NCBI GenBank assembly: GCA_019636445.1 | Contig: JAHBXO010000053.1 | Span: 1 to 33,038, forward strand | DNA from: Gemmataceae bacterium | GTDB lineage: Bacteria > Planctomycetota > Planctomycetia > Gemmatales > Gemmataceae | Length of the DNA stretch: 33,038 nt | Direction: 5' to 3' | Part shown: positions 26,173 through 33,038 of the stretch, one piece after another | How the letters are laid out: each line of letters opens with the position of its first letter | How positions within the stretch are numbered: the stretch's first letter is position 1 | Program-made: the position numbers and the translations under genes | Notes under the pieces: model-generated | The model's input: only the letters and a program-made list of their open reading frames with translations | Databases searched by the model: none | What the model was told of the DNA's origin: nothing

Positions 26173-27161
26173 GTCGACGAAGTCTTGTACCCGTTCGGGT
26201 GCGCCCGATGCCAGCGCCACGCGGTCTCCACGATGGCGTTCAAAGTCGTGTACTTCGGCGACCAGCCCAGCTCGCGGCGGATCGCGGCGGACGCGGCCAC
26301 GAGGACCGGCGGATCGCCGGCGCGGCGCGCCGCTTCCTGCACCGGCACCTTTTTGCCCGACACCGCTTCGACGGCGCGGATGACCTCGCGCACGCTCGAT
26401 CCCGCACCGAGGCCCACGTTGTAGGCGAGGCTCTGGCCCGGTCGGATCGCCTCGAGCGCCAGCAGGTGCGCCTCGGCGAGGTCCTCGACGTGGATGTAAT
26501 CGCGGATGCACGTGCCGTCGGGCGTCGGGTAGTCGGTGCCGAAGATCTCGACGTGCGGGCGTTTCCCCAGCGCGGCTTGAATGACCAACGGAATCAGGTG
26601 CGTTTCGGGGTCGTGGACTTCGCCGAGGGTTCCGTCGGGCGCGGCGCCGGCGGCGTTGAAGTAGCGCAGCGCCGCGGTGCCGATCGGGTACGCGGTGGCG
26701 TAGTCGGCCAGCATCCGCTCGAACGCGAGCTTCGTATTCCCATACGGGTTGATCGGCTTCTGCGGTTCCGTCTCGGCGATCGGCACCGTCGCCGGCACGC
26801 CATAGGTCGCGCAGGTGCTGGAGAACACAAATCGCCCGATGCCCAGCCGGCGAACCCGCTCCAGCAGGTTCAGGCTGTTCAGCAGGTTGTTCTGGTAGTA
26901 CTTGCTCGGGTTCGTCGTCGATTCGCCAACGGACGCGCTCGCGGCGAAATGGATCACCGCTTCGATGCGATTGACGAGCAGCAGGTGGTCGAGGTGGTCG
27001 ATGTCCTTCAGGTCGCCGACGACGAGCGACTCCTTCGGCACGGCCGCGCGGTGCCCCGCCGAGAGGTTGTCATAGACCGTGACCTCGTGCCCGCGCGCGA
27101 GCAGCAGCTTCACCGTATGGGACCCGATATACCCCGCCCCGCCCGTCACAAGAATGCGCAT
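26169..27161 (-). CDS. galE: UDP-glucose 4-epimerase
   Basis: Cytoplasmic extended short-chain dehydrogenase of 330 aa, interconverting UDP-glucose and UDP-galactose. NAD-binding motif GGAGYIGS at residues 7-14, active-site YxxxK as Y140GNTK144 with the upstream SSTCATYG, ALRYFNAAGA, HLIPLVIQAALG, GTDYPTPDGTCIRDYIHVEDL and the C-terminal LGWSPKY. The start at 27161 gives the standard MRILVTGGAGYIGS N-terminus; the open frame upstream runs through a repeat. Probable role is supplying UDP-galactose for envelope polysaccharides. TAG overlaps the TAA of the convergent Fae-like gene. Confidence 0.95.
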   Translation of the reverse strand: MRILVTGGAGYIGSHTVKLLLARGHEVTVYDNLSAGHRAAVPKESLVVGDLKDIDHLDHLLLVNRIEAVIHFAASASVGESTTNPSKYYQNNLLNSLNLLERVRRLGIGRFVFSSTCATYGVPATVPIAETEPQKPINPYGNTKLAFERMLADYATAYPIGTAALRYFNAAGAAPDGTLGEVHDPETHLIPLVIQAALGKRPHVEIFGTDYPTPDGTCIRDYIHVEDLAEAHLLALEAIRPGQSLAYNVGLGAGSSVREVIRAVEAVSGKKVPVQEAARRAGDPPVLVAASAAIRRELGWSPKYTTLNAIVETAWRWHRAHPNGYKTSST

Positions 27162-27178
27162 AAGTCGGAATCCAGTAC

Positions 27179-27258
27179 AGCCACAGATGAACACGGAGAA
27201 CATAGATGGAGACAATTTAGAGATTCTTCATCCGCGTTCATCTGCGTTGATCCGCGGC
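27179..27258. repeat. ACAGATGAACAC-type imperfect inverted repeat
   Basis: Left arm about 27179-27212 (CCACAGATGAACACGGAG) and right arm about 27226-27258 (CATCTGCGTTGATCCGCGGC) are imperfect reverse complements around an AT-rich centre. The string type CAGATGAACAC/GTTCATCTGCG is a widespread dispersed bacterial repeat. It fills most of the spacer between the divergent galE and the two-module secreted protein gene. Confidence 0.65.
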
Positions 27259-27351
27259 GTCAAACTTGAGACGAAATTGCATTTCTTTCAAGTTTCGGGT
27301 CGGAATCGCCGATACGGACGGAGGAACCGGAATCTCGGGCGGGGACAGGTC

Positions 27352-28998
27352 ATGCGCGGCACGGCACGAAACGGACTCGCGGGGTTGCTCGTCGTCGCGG
27401 CCGTGGCATGGCTCGCGCTGCCTCGCGCCGCCGTCGGGCAGCCCGGCGGCACCGACCACCAGACGATGAAATCCCGCAACCTCGCCTTCGACCTCAACGT
27501 CGACGCCGAGCAGAAGAACACGATCCATTCCATCGAACTCTACGTCAGCCGTGAGAACGGCGGCGTGTGGGAACTGGGCGCGACCGCGACGCCGGACGCC
27601 AAGTCGATCCCGTACGTGGCAAAGGAGGACGGCCTCTACCTCGTGAACATGGTCATCGTCTACAAGAGCGGCGTGCGCGACCCGGCCGACGTGACGAAGA
27701 CCGCCCCGCTTCAGAAGCTGCTCGTGGACGCGACCGCGCCGGTGCTGACAATCAAGACCGCCGAGAAGACCGGCGACGACGTGCGCGTGGCGTGGAGCGT
27801 GGACGACCGCAACCCCGCCGACGCCAAGACGAAGCTGGAATGGAAGCCGCTCGGCGATCTCGACTCCGCATGGAAGACCGTGCCGATCGCGAACCCGGAC
27901 CGGCGGTCGGCGACGTTCGCCGCGAGTGCATCGACCGGCCTCACGGTGCGCGTGACCGTCGAGGATCTCGCCGGGAACACCGCGACACAGACGAAGGACA
28001 TCGCCGGCACGACGTCGACCTCGTTCGCGCCGGCATCGGTGCTGCCGGCTCCCGAGATGAAACTGCCGACGGGCGAGGCGGGCATCGTGCTGCCGACGCT
28101 CGCTCCCGCGCCGGCGCTGCCGAAGACCGCCGGCCCGCCCGCGCCGGTTCTCGACCTGACGAAGGACGCCGCCAAGCCCTTCGCGCTGCCCTCGATCACG
28201 CCACCGGCGCTGTCGGCGATTCCTCCCGCGGCTTCCGCCCTGTCCAACACGATCGCATCGACCTCGCCGCCCGCGCCGATCGCGTCGGCCGAACTGCCCG
28301 CTGTCACGGCGGTGAACTACCTGAAATTCGACCTGCCGTACCAGCTCGAAGCCGGCCCGTCGGGCATCAGCAAGATTGAACTCTACGTGACGCGGGACGA
28401 CGGCAAGAGCTGGAACAAGTGGAGCGTGCACGACGGCGAGCAGCGCCCCTTGCGCGTGGCGCTCGATGCGCGCGGGAACGTGCAGCCGGAGGGCGTGTAC
28501 GGCTTGCGGCTCGTGCCGATCAGCGGCGCGGGCATCAGCGAGCACCCGCCGGCCGAGGGGGCCGCGCCCGACTTCCGCGTCCTCGTCGACCTCACGCCGC
28601 CGTCGATCAAGATGTATGCCCCGGACGCCGACGCCGCGCAGCCCGGTACGCTGATGCTGAAGTGGAAGATCGAGGACAAGAACCCGGCGAAGGACGGCGT
28701 CGCCGTGGCGTGGAGCGAGACGCCCGCCGGGCCGTGGAAGTCGATCGGCTCGGAGACGGGCGGCGCGATCGTCGCCGGTGCCGGTTCGGACGCACCGGTG
28801 CGGCTCGCGGATACGGGGAGCTTCGCATGGAAGCTGCCGGAGCGTGTACCGGCGAAGGTGTACTTGCGCATGACCGCATGGGACGCGGCCGGGAACAAGA
28901 GCGAAGTGACGACGCCGAACCCGGTGCTCGTGGACCTGACGAAACCCCGCGCCCGCATCCAGGGCATCCTCCCCGCCGGCGGCCTGCAACGGCCATAA
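27352..28998 (+). CDS. Secreted protein of two repeated beta-rich modules, function unknown
   Basis: Protein of 548 aa. The ATG at 27352 follows GGGGACAGG and gives a signal peptide ending ...LPRAAVGQ. Module 1 starts at about residue 43 (NLAFDLNV...SIELYVSRENGGVWELG, then LLVDATAPVLTIKT, VRVAWSVDDRNPADAKTKLEW and VTVEDLAGNTATQ). A Pro/Ala-rich linker of about 100 residues follows. Module 2 starts at about residue 323 (YLKFDLPY...KIELYVTRDDGKSWNKW, then VLVDLTPPSIKMYAP, LMLKWKIEDKNPAKDGVAVAW and MTAWDAAGNKSE). Each module looks like two Ig/fibronectin-type sandwiches. The pattern is known in planctomycete secreted proteins, but no function is recognised. Surface or periplasmic structural or binding role is inferred. 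Confidence 0.88.
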   Translation: MRGTARNGLAGLLVVAAVAWLALPRAAVGQPGGTDHQTMKSRNLAFDLNVDAEQKNTIHSIELYVSRENGGVWELGATATPDAKSIPYVAKEDGLYLVNMVIVYKSGVRDPADVTKTAPLQKLLVDATAPVLTIKTAEKTGDDVRVAWSVDDRNPADAKTKLEWKPLGDLDSAWKTVPIANPDRRSATFAASASTGLTVRVTVEDLAGNTATQTKDIAGTTSTSFAPASVLPAPEMKLPTGEAGIVLPTLAPAPALPKTAGPPAPVLDLTKDAAKPFALPSITPPALSAIPPAASALSNTIASTSPPAPIASAELPAVTAVNYLKFDLPYQLEAGPSGISKIELYVTRDDGKSWNKWSVHDGEQRPLRVALDARGNVQPEGVYGLRLVPISGAGISEHPPAEGAAPDFRVLVDLTPPSIKMYAPDADAAQPGTLMLKWKIEDKNPAKDGVAVAWSETPAGPWKSIGSETGGAIVAGAGSDAPVRLADTGSFAWKLPERVPAKVYLRMTAWDAAGNKSEVTTPNPVLVDLTKPRARIQGILPAGGLQRP

Positions 28999-29130
28999 TA
29001 CCCTCGTCAGGCCGAAGGCCCGTTGCGATATGTCTTCAGACCGAAGTCCTGGGATTTTGGCCAGCCTCCGGTTTCTTGCATGCGAATTCAGAAACTGGTG
29101 GCTGACGCCGCCAGTTCGCCGATCGAGGTC

Positions 29131-29246
29131 TTCAGGCCGAAGGCTTGATCGGTTCGCTCTTCAGGCCGAAGGCTTGATCGGTTCGCTCTTCAGGCCGAAG
29201 GCTTGATCGGTTCGCTCTTCAGGCCGAAGGCTTGATCGGTTCGCTC
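29131..29246. repeat. Four tandem copies of a 29-bp unit
   Basis: Unit starts TTCAGGCCGAAGGCTTGATC and ends GGTTCGCTC; copies begin at 29131, 29160, 29189 and 29218 and are identical. The next 29-bp step (29247) is the left end of composite element copy B. An inverted partial copy (GAGCGAACCGATCAAGCC) lies at 29467-29484 beyond the right end of that element. Confidence 0.93.
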
Positions 29247-29466
29247 TTCAGGCCGAAGGCCTGGGAGTGCATAGCCCAGGGCCAGGAGCGCAGCGACGCC
29301 GCCCTGGGTTGGGCCGATTCGGTATGAGCAGTCCGAAGGACTGCGACACAACGCGATGTCCCAGCCCTTCGGGCTGGATCAAAACAGGAATGAGGTTCGC
29401 CAACCCAGGGCGTCGTCGCAAAGCCTCCTCGCCCTGGGCTAAGCAATCCCAGGCCTTCGGCCTGAA
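29247..29466. repeat. Composite inverted-repeat element, copy B (220 bp)
   Basis: Left end TTCAGGCCGAAGGCCTGGGA, right end its complement ending at 29466. The first 36 bp of each end agree with two mismatches and similarity continues to about 67 bp, including a CCCAGGGC block and a GACG..GCCCTGGGTTGG block. Inside are CAGTCC-GAA-GGACTG and CCAGCCC-TTC-GGGCTGG. The order and sequence match copy A at 4299-4511 throughout. Flanked on both sides by the 29-bp unit in opposite orientation, so the inverted arms extend by about 20 bp more. Confidence 0.9.
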
Positions 29467-29534
29467 GAGCGAACCGATCAAGCCTTCGGACTGTGTGCGG
29501 ACCACTCATACGATTCCCAGCAATTAACGACCGG

Positions 29535-29616
29535 GTGCCATGCCCACCGCTTTGGGTGGGCATGCCGACATTTCCCTCTCGTACACCATGCCCACGCAAA
29601 GCCGTGGGCATGGCAC
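29535..29616. repeat. GTGCCATGCCCAC inverted repeat
   Basis: Arms 29535-29564 (GTGCCATGCCCACCGCTTTG...) and 29587-29616 (...AAAGCCGTGGGCATGGCAC) are reverse complements with two mismatches over 30 bp, with a 22-bp loop. Each arm is itself partly palindromic (CATGCCCAC/GTGGGCATG). Non-coding; likely a dispersed repeat. Confidence 0.88.
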
Positions 29617-29837
29617 AACGGCGAATAATACTTCGGGACCGTATTACTTGCCTTCCCGTCTCGGACCGATTGTTTGCCTTACTAGCCGCGTCGGGCCTCG
29701 AAGACTCGGCCCGACCTACGATTCTTCTCTTGCCCTTGGCGTGTACCGAGAGGTCGAAGACTCGCCTTCATCTCCTCTTGATTGCATCCTCATAATTGGC
29801 TATCCGCCCGCCGGGGAACCACCTCGGGGATATCGCC

Positions 29838-31292
29838 GTGCGGATCGGACTCGCCCTCGTCCTGTTCGTCGCGCTCGCGCGCGCCGTCGTCGCCCAGGAA
29901 CCGGAGATCCCGGTCCCGCCGGAGCCGGTGGCCGCGGTCGCGCCGGCGGACCCCAAACCGGTCGAGGTACCGGCGGACCCGAAACCCGCTGCGACGATCG
30001 CGACGACCGCGCCGCCCGCAAATCCGCTCGCCGACTCGCTCCACCAGAACGACGACTACGGCTTCAAGTCGCTCTTCGATTCCCTCCACCCGGCCACGAA
30101 GTCCGGCAAGAAGTGGTACGAGAAGCTCTCGCTCCGCGGCTACAGCCAGTTCCGCTTCGCCCGCACCCTCGAACAAGACCTCCTCGGCGCGGAACCGAAC
30201 CTCCTCGCCGACCGCTCCGTCAACGGCACGGCCGAGAACTTCTCCATTCGCCGGAACCGGATCATCCTCTTCGGCGACGTCAGCGACCACCTGTCCATCT
30301 ACATCCAGCCCGACTTCGCCGCCGTCATCCCGGGCGTCAACACCAGCATCTTCTTCGCCCAGCTCCGCGATCTCTACGGCGACATTCACCTCGACACCGA
30401 CCGCGTCCACCGCTTCCGCGTCGGCCTGTCCAAGGTGCCCTTCGGCTTCGAGAACATGCAGTCCAGCCAGAACCGCGTCCCGCTGGATCGAACCGACGGC
30501 ATCAACACCGGCGTCAGCCCCAACGAGCGCGACCTCGGCGTCTTCTACTACTGGACACCGAAGGAAAAGCAGGAACTCCTGCGCAACCTCGTCGACGGCG
30601 GGTTGAAAGGCTCGGGCAACTACGGCATCCTCGCCCTCGGCTTCTACAACGGGCAGGGCGGCCAGCTCTTCGAACAGAACCTGAACCTGCACACCGTCGC
30701 CCGTTTCACCTGGCCGATGCAACTCGCCAACGGGCAGGTCGTGGAAGCGAGCCTCCAGGGCTATACCGGCGAGTACCTCGTGGAGGGCGCGAGCATTCGC
30801 GCGCTGGGGATGGGTCCGGCGATCGTCCCGGCGGGCACGCGCACGAGCGGGGACCGCCGGGGGCAGGTCGATCGCCGCATCGGCGCCACGTTCGTCTACT
30901 ACCCGCAGCCGTTCGGCTTCCAGGCGGAATGGAACTGGGGCACCGGTCCGGGGCTGAACGACTCGCAGACCGCCGTCGTGCCGCGCACGCTCAACGGGGG
31001 CTACGCGATGGGGATGTTCAAGATCGACACGCAGCGCCACGGCATCGTCACACCTTATGCGCGGTTCCAGCACTACGAGGGCGGTTACCGCTCCGTCGCG
31101 AACGCCCCTTATGGCCGGCACGACCAGCTCGACCTTGGCGTCGAATGGCAGATCTTCCGCGAGATGGAACTCGTTCTCGAGTACAGCTTCGTGGACGGAG
31201 TGAACCTGACCGCGATCAACTCGCCGGGGATGACGCCATACCGGAACTTCGACGGCAGCGTGATCCGGGCGCAGTTCCAGTTGAACTATTGA
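29838..31292 (+). CDS. Outer-membrane porin, OprO/OprP-like (phosphate-selective porin family)
   Basis: Protein of 484 aa. The GTG at 29838 is chosen because GGGGA lies 7 nt upstream and it gives a standard signal peptide (MRIGLALVLFVALARAVVA, residues 1-19); a TTG at 29796 gives a longer, poorer one. A Pro/Ala-rich linker (about 20-65) precedes the barrel, which shows alternating strands: LRGYSQFRFA, SIRRNRIILFGDVSDHLSIYIQPDF, RFRVGLSKVPFGFENMQSSQNRVPLDRTD, ATFVYYPQPFGFQAEWNWG, and the final QFQLNY with a terminal aromatic residue as outer-membrane barrels need. The family forms trimeric anion channels, but phosphate or polyphosphate selectivity is not shown by the sequence. It supports a diderm envelope. 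Confidence 0.9.
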   Translation: MRIGLALVLFVALARAVVAQEPEIPVPPEPVAAVAPADPKPVEVPADPKPAATIATTAPPANPLADSLHQNDDYGFKSLFDSLHPATKSGKKWYEKLSLRGYSQFRFARTLEQDLLGAEPNLLADRSVNGTAENFSIRRNRIILFGDVSDHLSIYIQPDFAAVIPGVNTSIFFAQLRDLYGDIHLDTDRVHRFRVGLSKVPFGFENMQSSQNRVPLDRTDGINTGVSPNERDLGVFYYWTPKEKQELLRNLVDGGLKGSGNYGILALGFYNGQGGQLFEQNLNLHTVARFTWPMQLANGQVVEASLQGYTGEYLVEGASIRALGMGPAIVPAGTRTSGDRRGQVDRRIGATFVYYPQPFGFQAEWNWGTGPGLNDSQTAVVPRTLNGGYAMGMFKIDTQRHGIVTPYARFQHYEGGYRSVANAPYGRHDQLDLGVEWQIFREMELVLEYSFVDGVNLTAINSPGMTPYRNFDGSVIRAQFQLNY

Positions 31293-31367
31293 GCGGGGTG
31301 AGCGTCGCGAATGTTAGATCGGTTCCAGAGTGGATGAGGCGGGTATTCATCGGTGTTGTTAGCCCGA

Positions 31368-31376
31368 CGCGTCAGC
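31368..31376. repeat. Left 9-bp target-site duplication of the insertion sequence
   Basis: CGCGTCAGC directly abuts the left inverted repeat and recurs at 32860-32868. Confidence 0.93.
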
Positions 31377-32859
31377 CTATCTCTTACCCACAATCTGTTT
31401 GTCTGGCGGGTTGTGGCGATCTGGCGAGTTGGAACCCGAGCAGGATGTCCGCGAGGCGTTGGTAGCCACGCCACAAGGCCTGCCAGCCGGGTCGGCCGTC
31501 GCACTTGCGGCCGAGGAAGCCGCCCAGGCCGGCGACCCGGTCCACGAACTGCTTCACCGTGACGATCGGCTTCCCCGGCCGCGCCAACTCCACCGCCTCG
31601 ATCTCCTCGACGCTCGCGATGGCCGACGCCGACGCGTCCGGACACGACTCCCGCGCCCAACGCAGGTTCAGCATCCGCACGGCGACGACGCTGATCAACG
31701 CGATCGCCGCCCGGAGCCGCTCCTTCGTCTCGAACCGCACGTCCTCGATCCGACACCCGGTCTTCTGAACCTTGTGGTATTCCTCCATCGTCCGCCACCG
31801 CCACTCGTACCACGACTGGTACCGCACCAACGCCTCGGGCGAAGCCTCCGCCAAGTCGGTCCCGAGAATCCATTCGAGCGGTTCGACATCCGGCGGCGGG
31901 TTCTCCTCCCAGATCCGGACGACGGTGAGCGCGATCGCCGGTTCGGACCGCCAGAGCGGATCGGCCCGCGTCGCCCGGATGGTCAACCGCGTCGCGCCGA
32001 GCTTCACCGTGGCCGTGCGGCCCGGCCGGCCGCCGCGGCCGGTCACCTCGACCGTGGCCGTCGTGGCGGCGGCCACCCGACGGGCCGCATCCAAAAGATG
32101 CGTTTCCGGATCGTCCCCATCGGGCGTGTCGGGCGTCGGTTGCAGTTTGCGGTTGTGGGCCAGGCGGAACAGGAAGTGCGTCCCCGTCGCACGGGCCGTC
32201 GCCATCGCCCCGAAGAAATCGGCTCCGCGATCGCCGACGTGGACCCACGCGGTTCCCGCCGCCGGCCGGCCGACCGCCGCGATGCCCCGCGTCCACACCG
32301 CCGACTCCCGGTCCGCTCGCCGGTAGCGGGCCGCCCGCGTTTCGCCCTCCGGACGCGGTGTCCGCAAGAAGGTCTGCTGGTGAATCAACCCCAGCAACTG
32401 CGACCCGGCCGGATCGACCGCCAGGCTGTTGTGTTGGAGGAAGCCGCGGGCGCCGTCGGCCCCGTCGCCGATGGGACCGAGTTGGTCGGCCACGGCCGGG
32501 TGCGAGCGGAAGTCGAGTTGGGTGGTGTCGTGGATGAGGAGGATCGGCGTGCGGATCGCGGCCATGCGTTCGCGGGTCCGTTGGCGGTGGACGTCTTGGA
32601 GGGAGTCGGGGTCCGCCACCGCGTGGACGAGTCGGTAGGCCCCTTTGAGTTCGGCCCAGGTGAAGCGGTGGGGCAGGGTCCCCTGGGGCCGCGTCGCCAA
32701 CGCCGCCGCCGTTTGAACCAACCGCGTTTGGAAGCGGGCATTCAGGCCCGGCGTTCCCCGAAACTCCGATTCCGCCCACGTTCCGGCATCGTGTTGCATG
32801 GCCACACCCTCCGAGATGGCCCGTCTATAGCAAAGTCTCAGATTGTGGGTAAGAGATAG
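31377..32859 (-). mobile_element. IS4-family (IS50-like) insertion sequence, 1483 bp, complete
   Basis: Perfect 21-bp terminal inverted repeats at 31377-31397 (begins CTATCTCTTACCCACAATCT) and 32839-32859. A 9-bp direct repeat CGCGTCAGC flanks it on both sides, the duplication length known for IS50/Tn5. One intact transposase gene fills the element. It is inserted in the left arm of a perfect TTAGCCCGACGCG-type palindrome. The intact ends, intact frame and unmutated duplication indicate a recent insertion. Confidence 0.95.
31384..32799 (-). CDS. IS4-family transposase (Tn5/IS50-like, DDE)
   Basis: Protein of 471 aa, close to Tn5 transposase (476). The ATG at 32799 is preferred over a GTG at 32805 because GGAGGG lies 7 nt before the ATG. 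The N-terminal Tn5-type DNA-binding region reads WAESEFRGTPGLNARFQTRL...TWAELKGAYRL. Catalytic residues: first Asp in LLIHDTTQLDF (D91), second in VHVGDRGADFF (D190), and Glu in WRTMEEYHKVQKTGC (E339/E340). The Y-x2-R...E...K signature is present, with one extra residue between Arg and Glu compared with Tn5. The frame is uninterrupted, so the element is probably active. The stop lies inside the left inverted repeat. Confidence 0.95.
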   Translation of the reverse strand: MQHDAGTWAESEFRGTPGLNARFQTRLVQTAAALATRPQGTLPHRFTWAELKGAYRLVHAVADPDSLQDVHRQRTRERMAAIRTPILLIHDTTQLDFRSHPAVADQLGPIGDGADGARGFLQHNSLAVDPAGSQLLGLIHQQTFLRTPRPEGETRAARYRRADRESAVWTRGIAAVGRPAAGTAWVHVGDRGADFFGAMATARATGTHFLFRLAHNRKLQPTPDTPDGDDPETHLLDAARRVAAATTATVEVTGRGGRPGRTATVKLGATRLTIRATRADPLWRSEPAIALTVVRIWEENPPPDVEPLEWILGTDLAEASPEALVRYQSWYEWRWRTMEEYHKVQKTGCRIEDVRFETKERLRAAIALISVVAVRMLNLRWARESCPDASASAIASVEEIEAVELARPGKPIVTVKQFVDRVAGLGGFLGRKCDGRPGWQALWRGYQRLADILLGFQLARSPQPARQTDCG

Positions 32860-32868
32860 CGCGTCAGC
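32860..32868. repeat. Right 9-bp target-site duplication of the insertion sequence
   Basis: CGCGTCAGC, identical to 31368-31376, directly after the right inverted repeat. Confidence 0.93.
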
Positions 32869-32878
32869 GAGGGCTCAT

Positions 32879-33038
32879 CCCTCGCTGACGCGTCGGGCTA
32901 ACCCGTGTCCGCTACACTCATTCGGAAACCGCCTTGGTGGAAATCCCTCGCTGACGCGTCGGGCTAACCCGTATCCGCTACACTCATTCGGGAACCGCCT
33001 AGGTGGAAATCCCTCGCTGGCGCGTCGGGCTAACCCGT
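32879..33038. repeat. Tandem 66-bp units of the TTAGCCCGACGCG family, cut by the window end
   Basis: Units start at 32879, 32945 and 33011 (period 66). Each begins CCCTCGCTG[A/G]CGCGTCGGGC and continues through a spacer containing TCCGCTACACTCATTCGG and an AACCGCC..GGTGG stretch. The first unit's 23-nt start is also the right arm of the palindrome interrupted by the insertion sequence (left arm 31359-31376 plus 32869-32873). The third unit is incomplete. Confidence 0.92.

Larger units (their letters stand above)
28999..29837. other. 839-bp repeat-rich spacer before the porin gene
   Basis: No credible gene. From left to right: degenerate GGCCGAAGGCC half-repeats (about 29013-29050), the 29-bp tandem array (29131-29246), composite element copy B (29247-29466), an inverted remnant of the tandem unit (29467-29488), the GTGCCATGCCCAC hairpin (29535-29616) and an 8-bp stem GTCGGGCC/GGCCCGAC at 29690-29715. 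Only 29717-29837 is free of hairpins, and the porin promoter is presumably there. Confidence 0.75.

Noticed and set aside
29219..29611. Possible small proteins across the composite elements and hairpins
   Set aside because: The translations are simply the repeats read in frame (for example QAFGLK, LARRASEG, MPTALGGH strings at different loci) and have no independent start signals.
32879..33038. CRISPR-like array (repeats of about 23 bp with about 43-bp spacers)
   Set aside because: The spacers are nearly identical to each other, there are only three units, and no cas genes are present. It is a plain 66-bp tandem repeat.

Overview
The window looks like a GC-rich planctomycete chromosome, most likely Gemmataceae or a close relative. 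The evidence is the set of planctomycete-type families: two PSCyt1/PSCyt2(DUF1549)/PSD1(DUF1553) proteins, two DUF1501 proteins with twin-arginine signals, two DUF1559 prepilin-like proteins each followed by a small lipoprotein, a Ser/Thr kinase fused to a WD40-type propeller, a Fae-like protein outside any methanotroph context, and many intergenic hairpin repeats.

Layout. 1-278: short palindromes. 279-3179: cytochrome/DUF1549/DUF1553 protein with a discoidin-like insert. 3195-7042 (minus strand): BASS-type transporter, Nramp-like transporter and a UxuA-like mannonate dehydratase; the last two could be one transcript. 7158-7325: hairpin and tandem repeat. 7696-10959: kinase-WD40 protein. 10968-12233 (minus): Tat-exported propeller protein, divergent from 12356-14671 (second DUF1549/DUF1553 protein), which is followed by two DUF1501 genes. 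17930-21459: two DUF1559 plus lipoprotein units separated by a broken DUF1501 3' end, suggesting a tandem segmental duplication. 21515-23128 (minus): glucose-6-phosphate isomerase, divergent from a beta-lactamase-fold/NamZ fusion. Then a Fae-like gene, a convergent galE, a secreted protein made of two copies of one module, an OprO/P-type porin, and an IS4-family (IS50-like) insertion sequence at 31377-32859.

Much of the biology is in the cell envelope: exported cytochrome/DUF1553 and DUF1501 proteins, pseudopilin-like proteins, lipoproteins, a porin, a possible muramic-acid-releasing enzyme and GalE. The sugar enzymes (UxuA-like, PGI, GalE, NamZ-like) are on separate transcripts, so a joint pathway is only an inference.

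The most unusual content is between the genes. At least seven inverted-repeat families occur: (1) GACTTC[C/G]GAAGTC palindromes; (2) a composite element of about 215 bp with long terminal inverted repeats and internal hairpins with 3-nt GAA/TTC-type loops, in two copies; (3) a TTAGCCCGACGCG... hairpin followed by 64-66 bp tandem units, in two full copies plus a degenerate one at the end of uxuA; (4) a GGAATGC-type element that supplies a gene's start; (5) a CATTTTGCATTT stretch; (6) an ACAGATGAACAC hairpin; (7) a GTGCCATGCCCAC hairpin. The insertion sequence sits inside one arm of a perfect family-3 palindrome with a clean 9-bp target duplication. No CRISPR array, tRNA or rRNA was seen.
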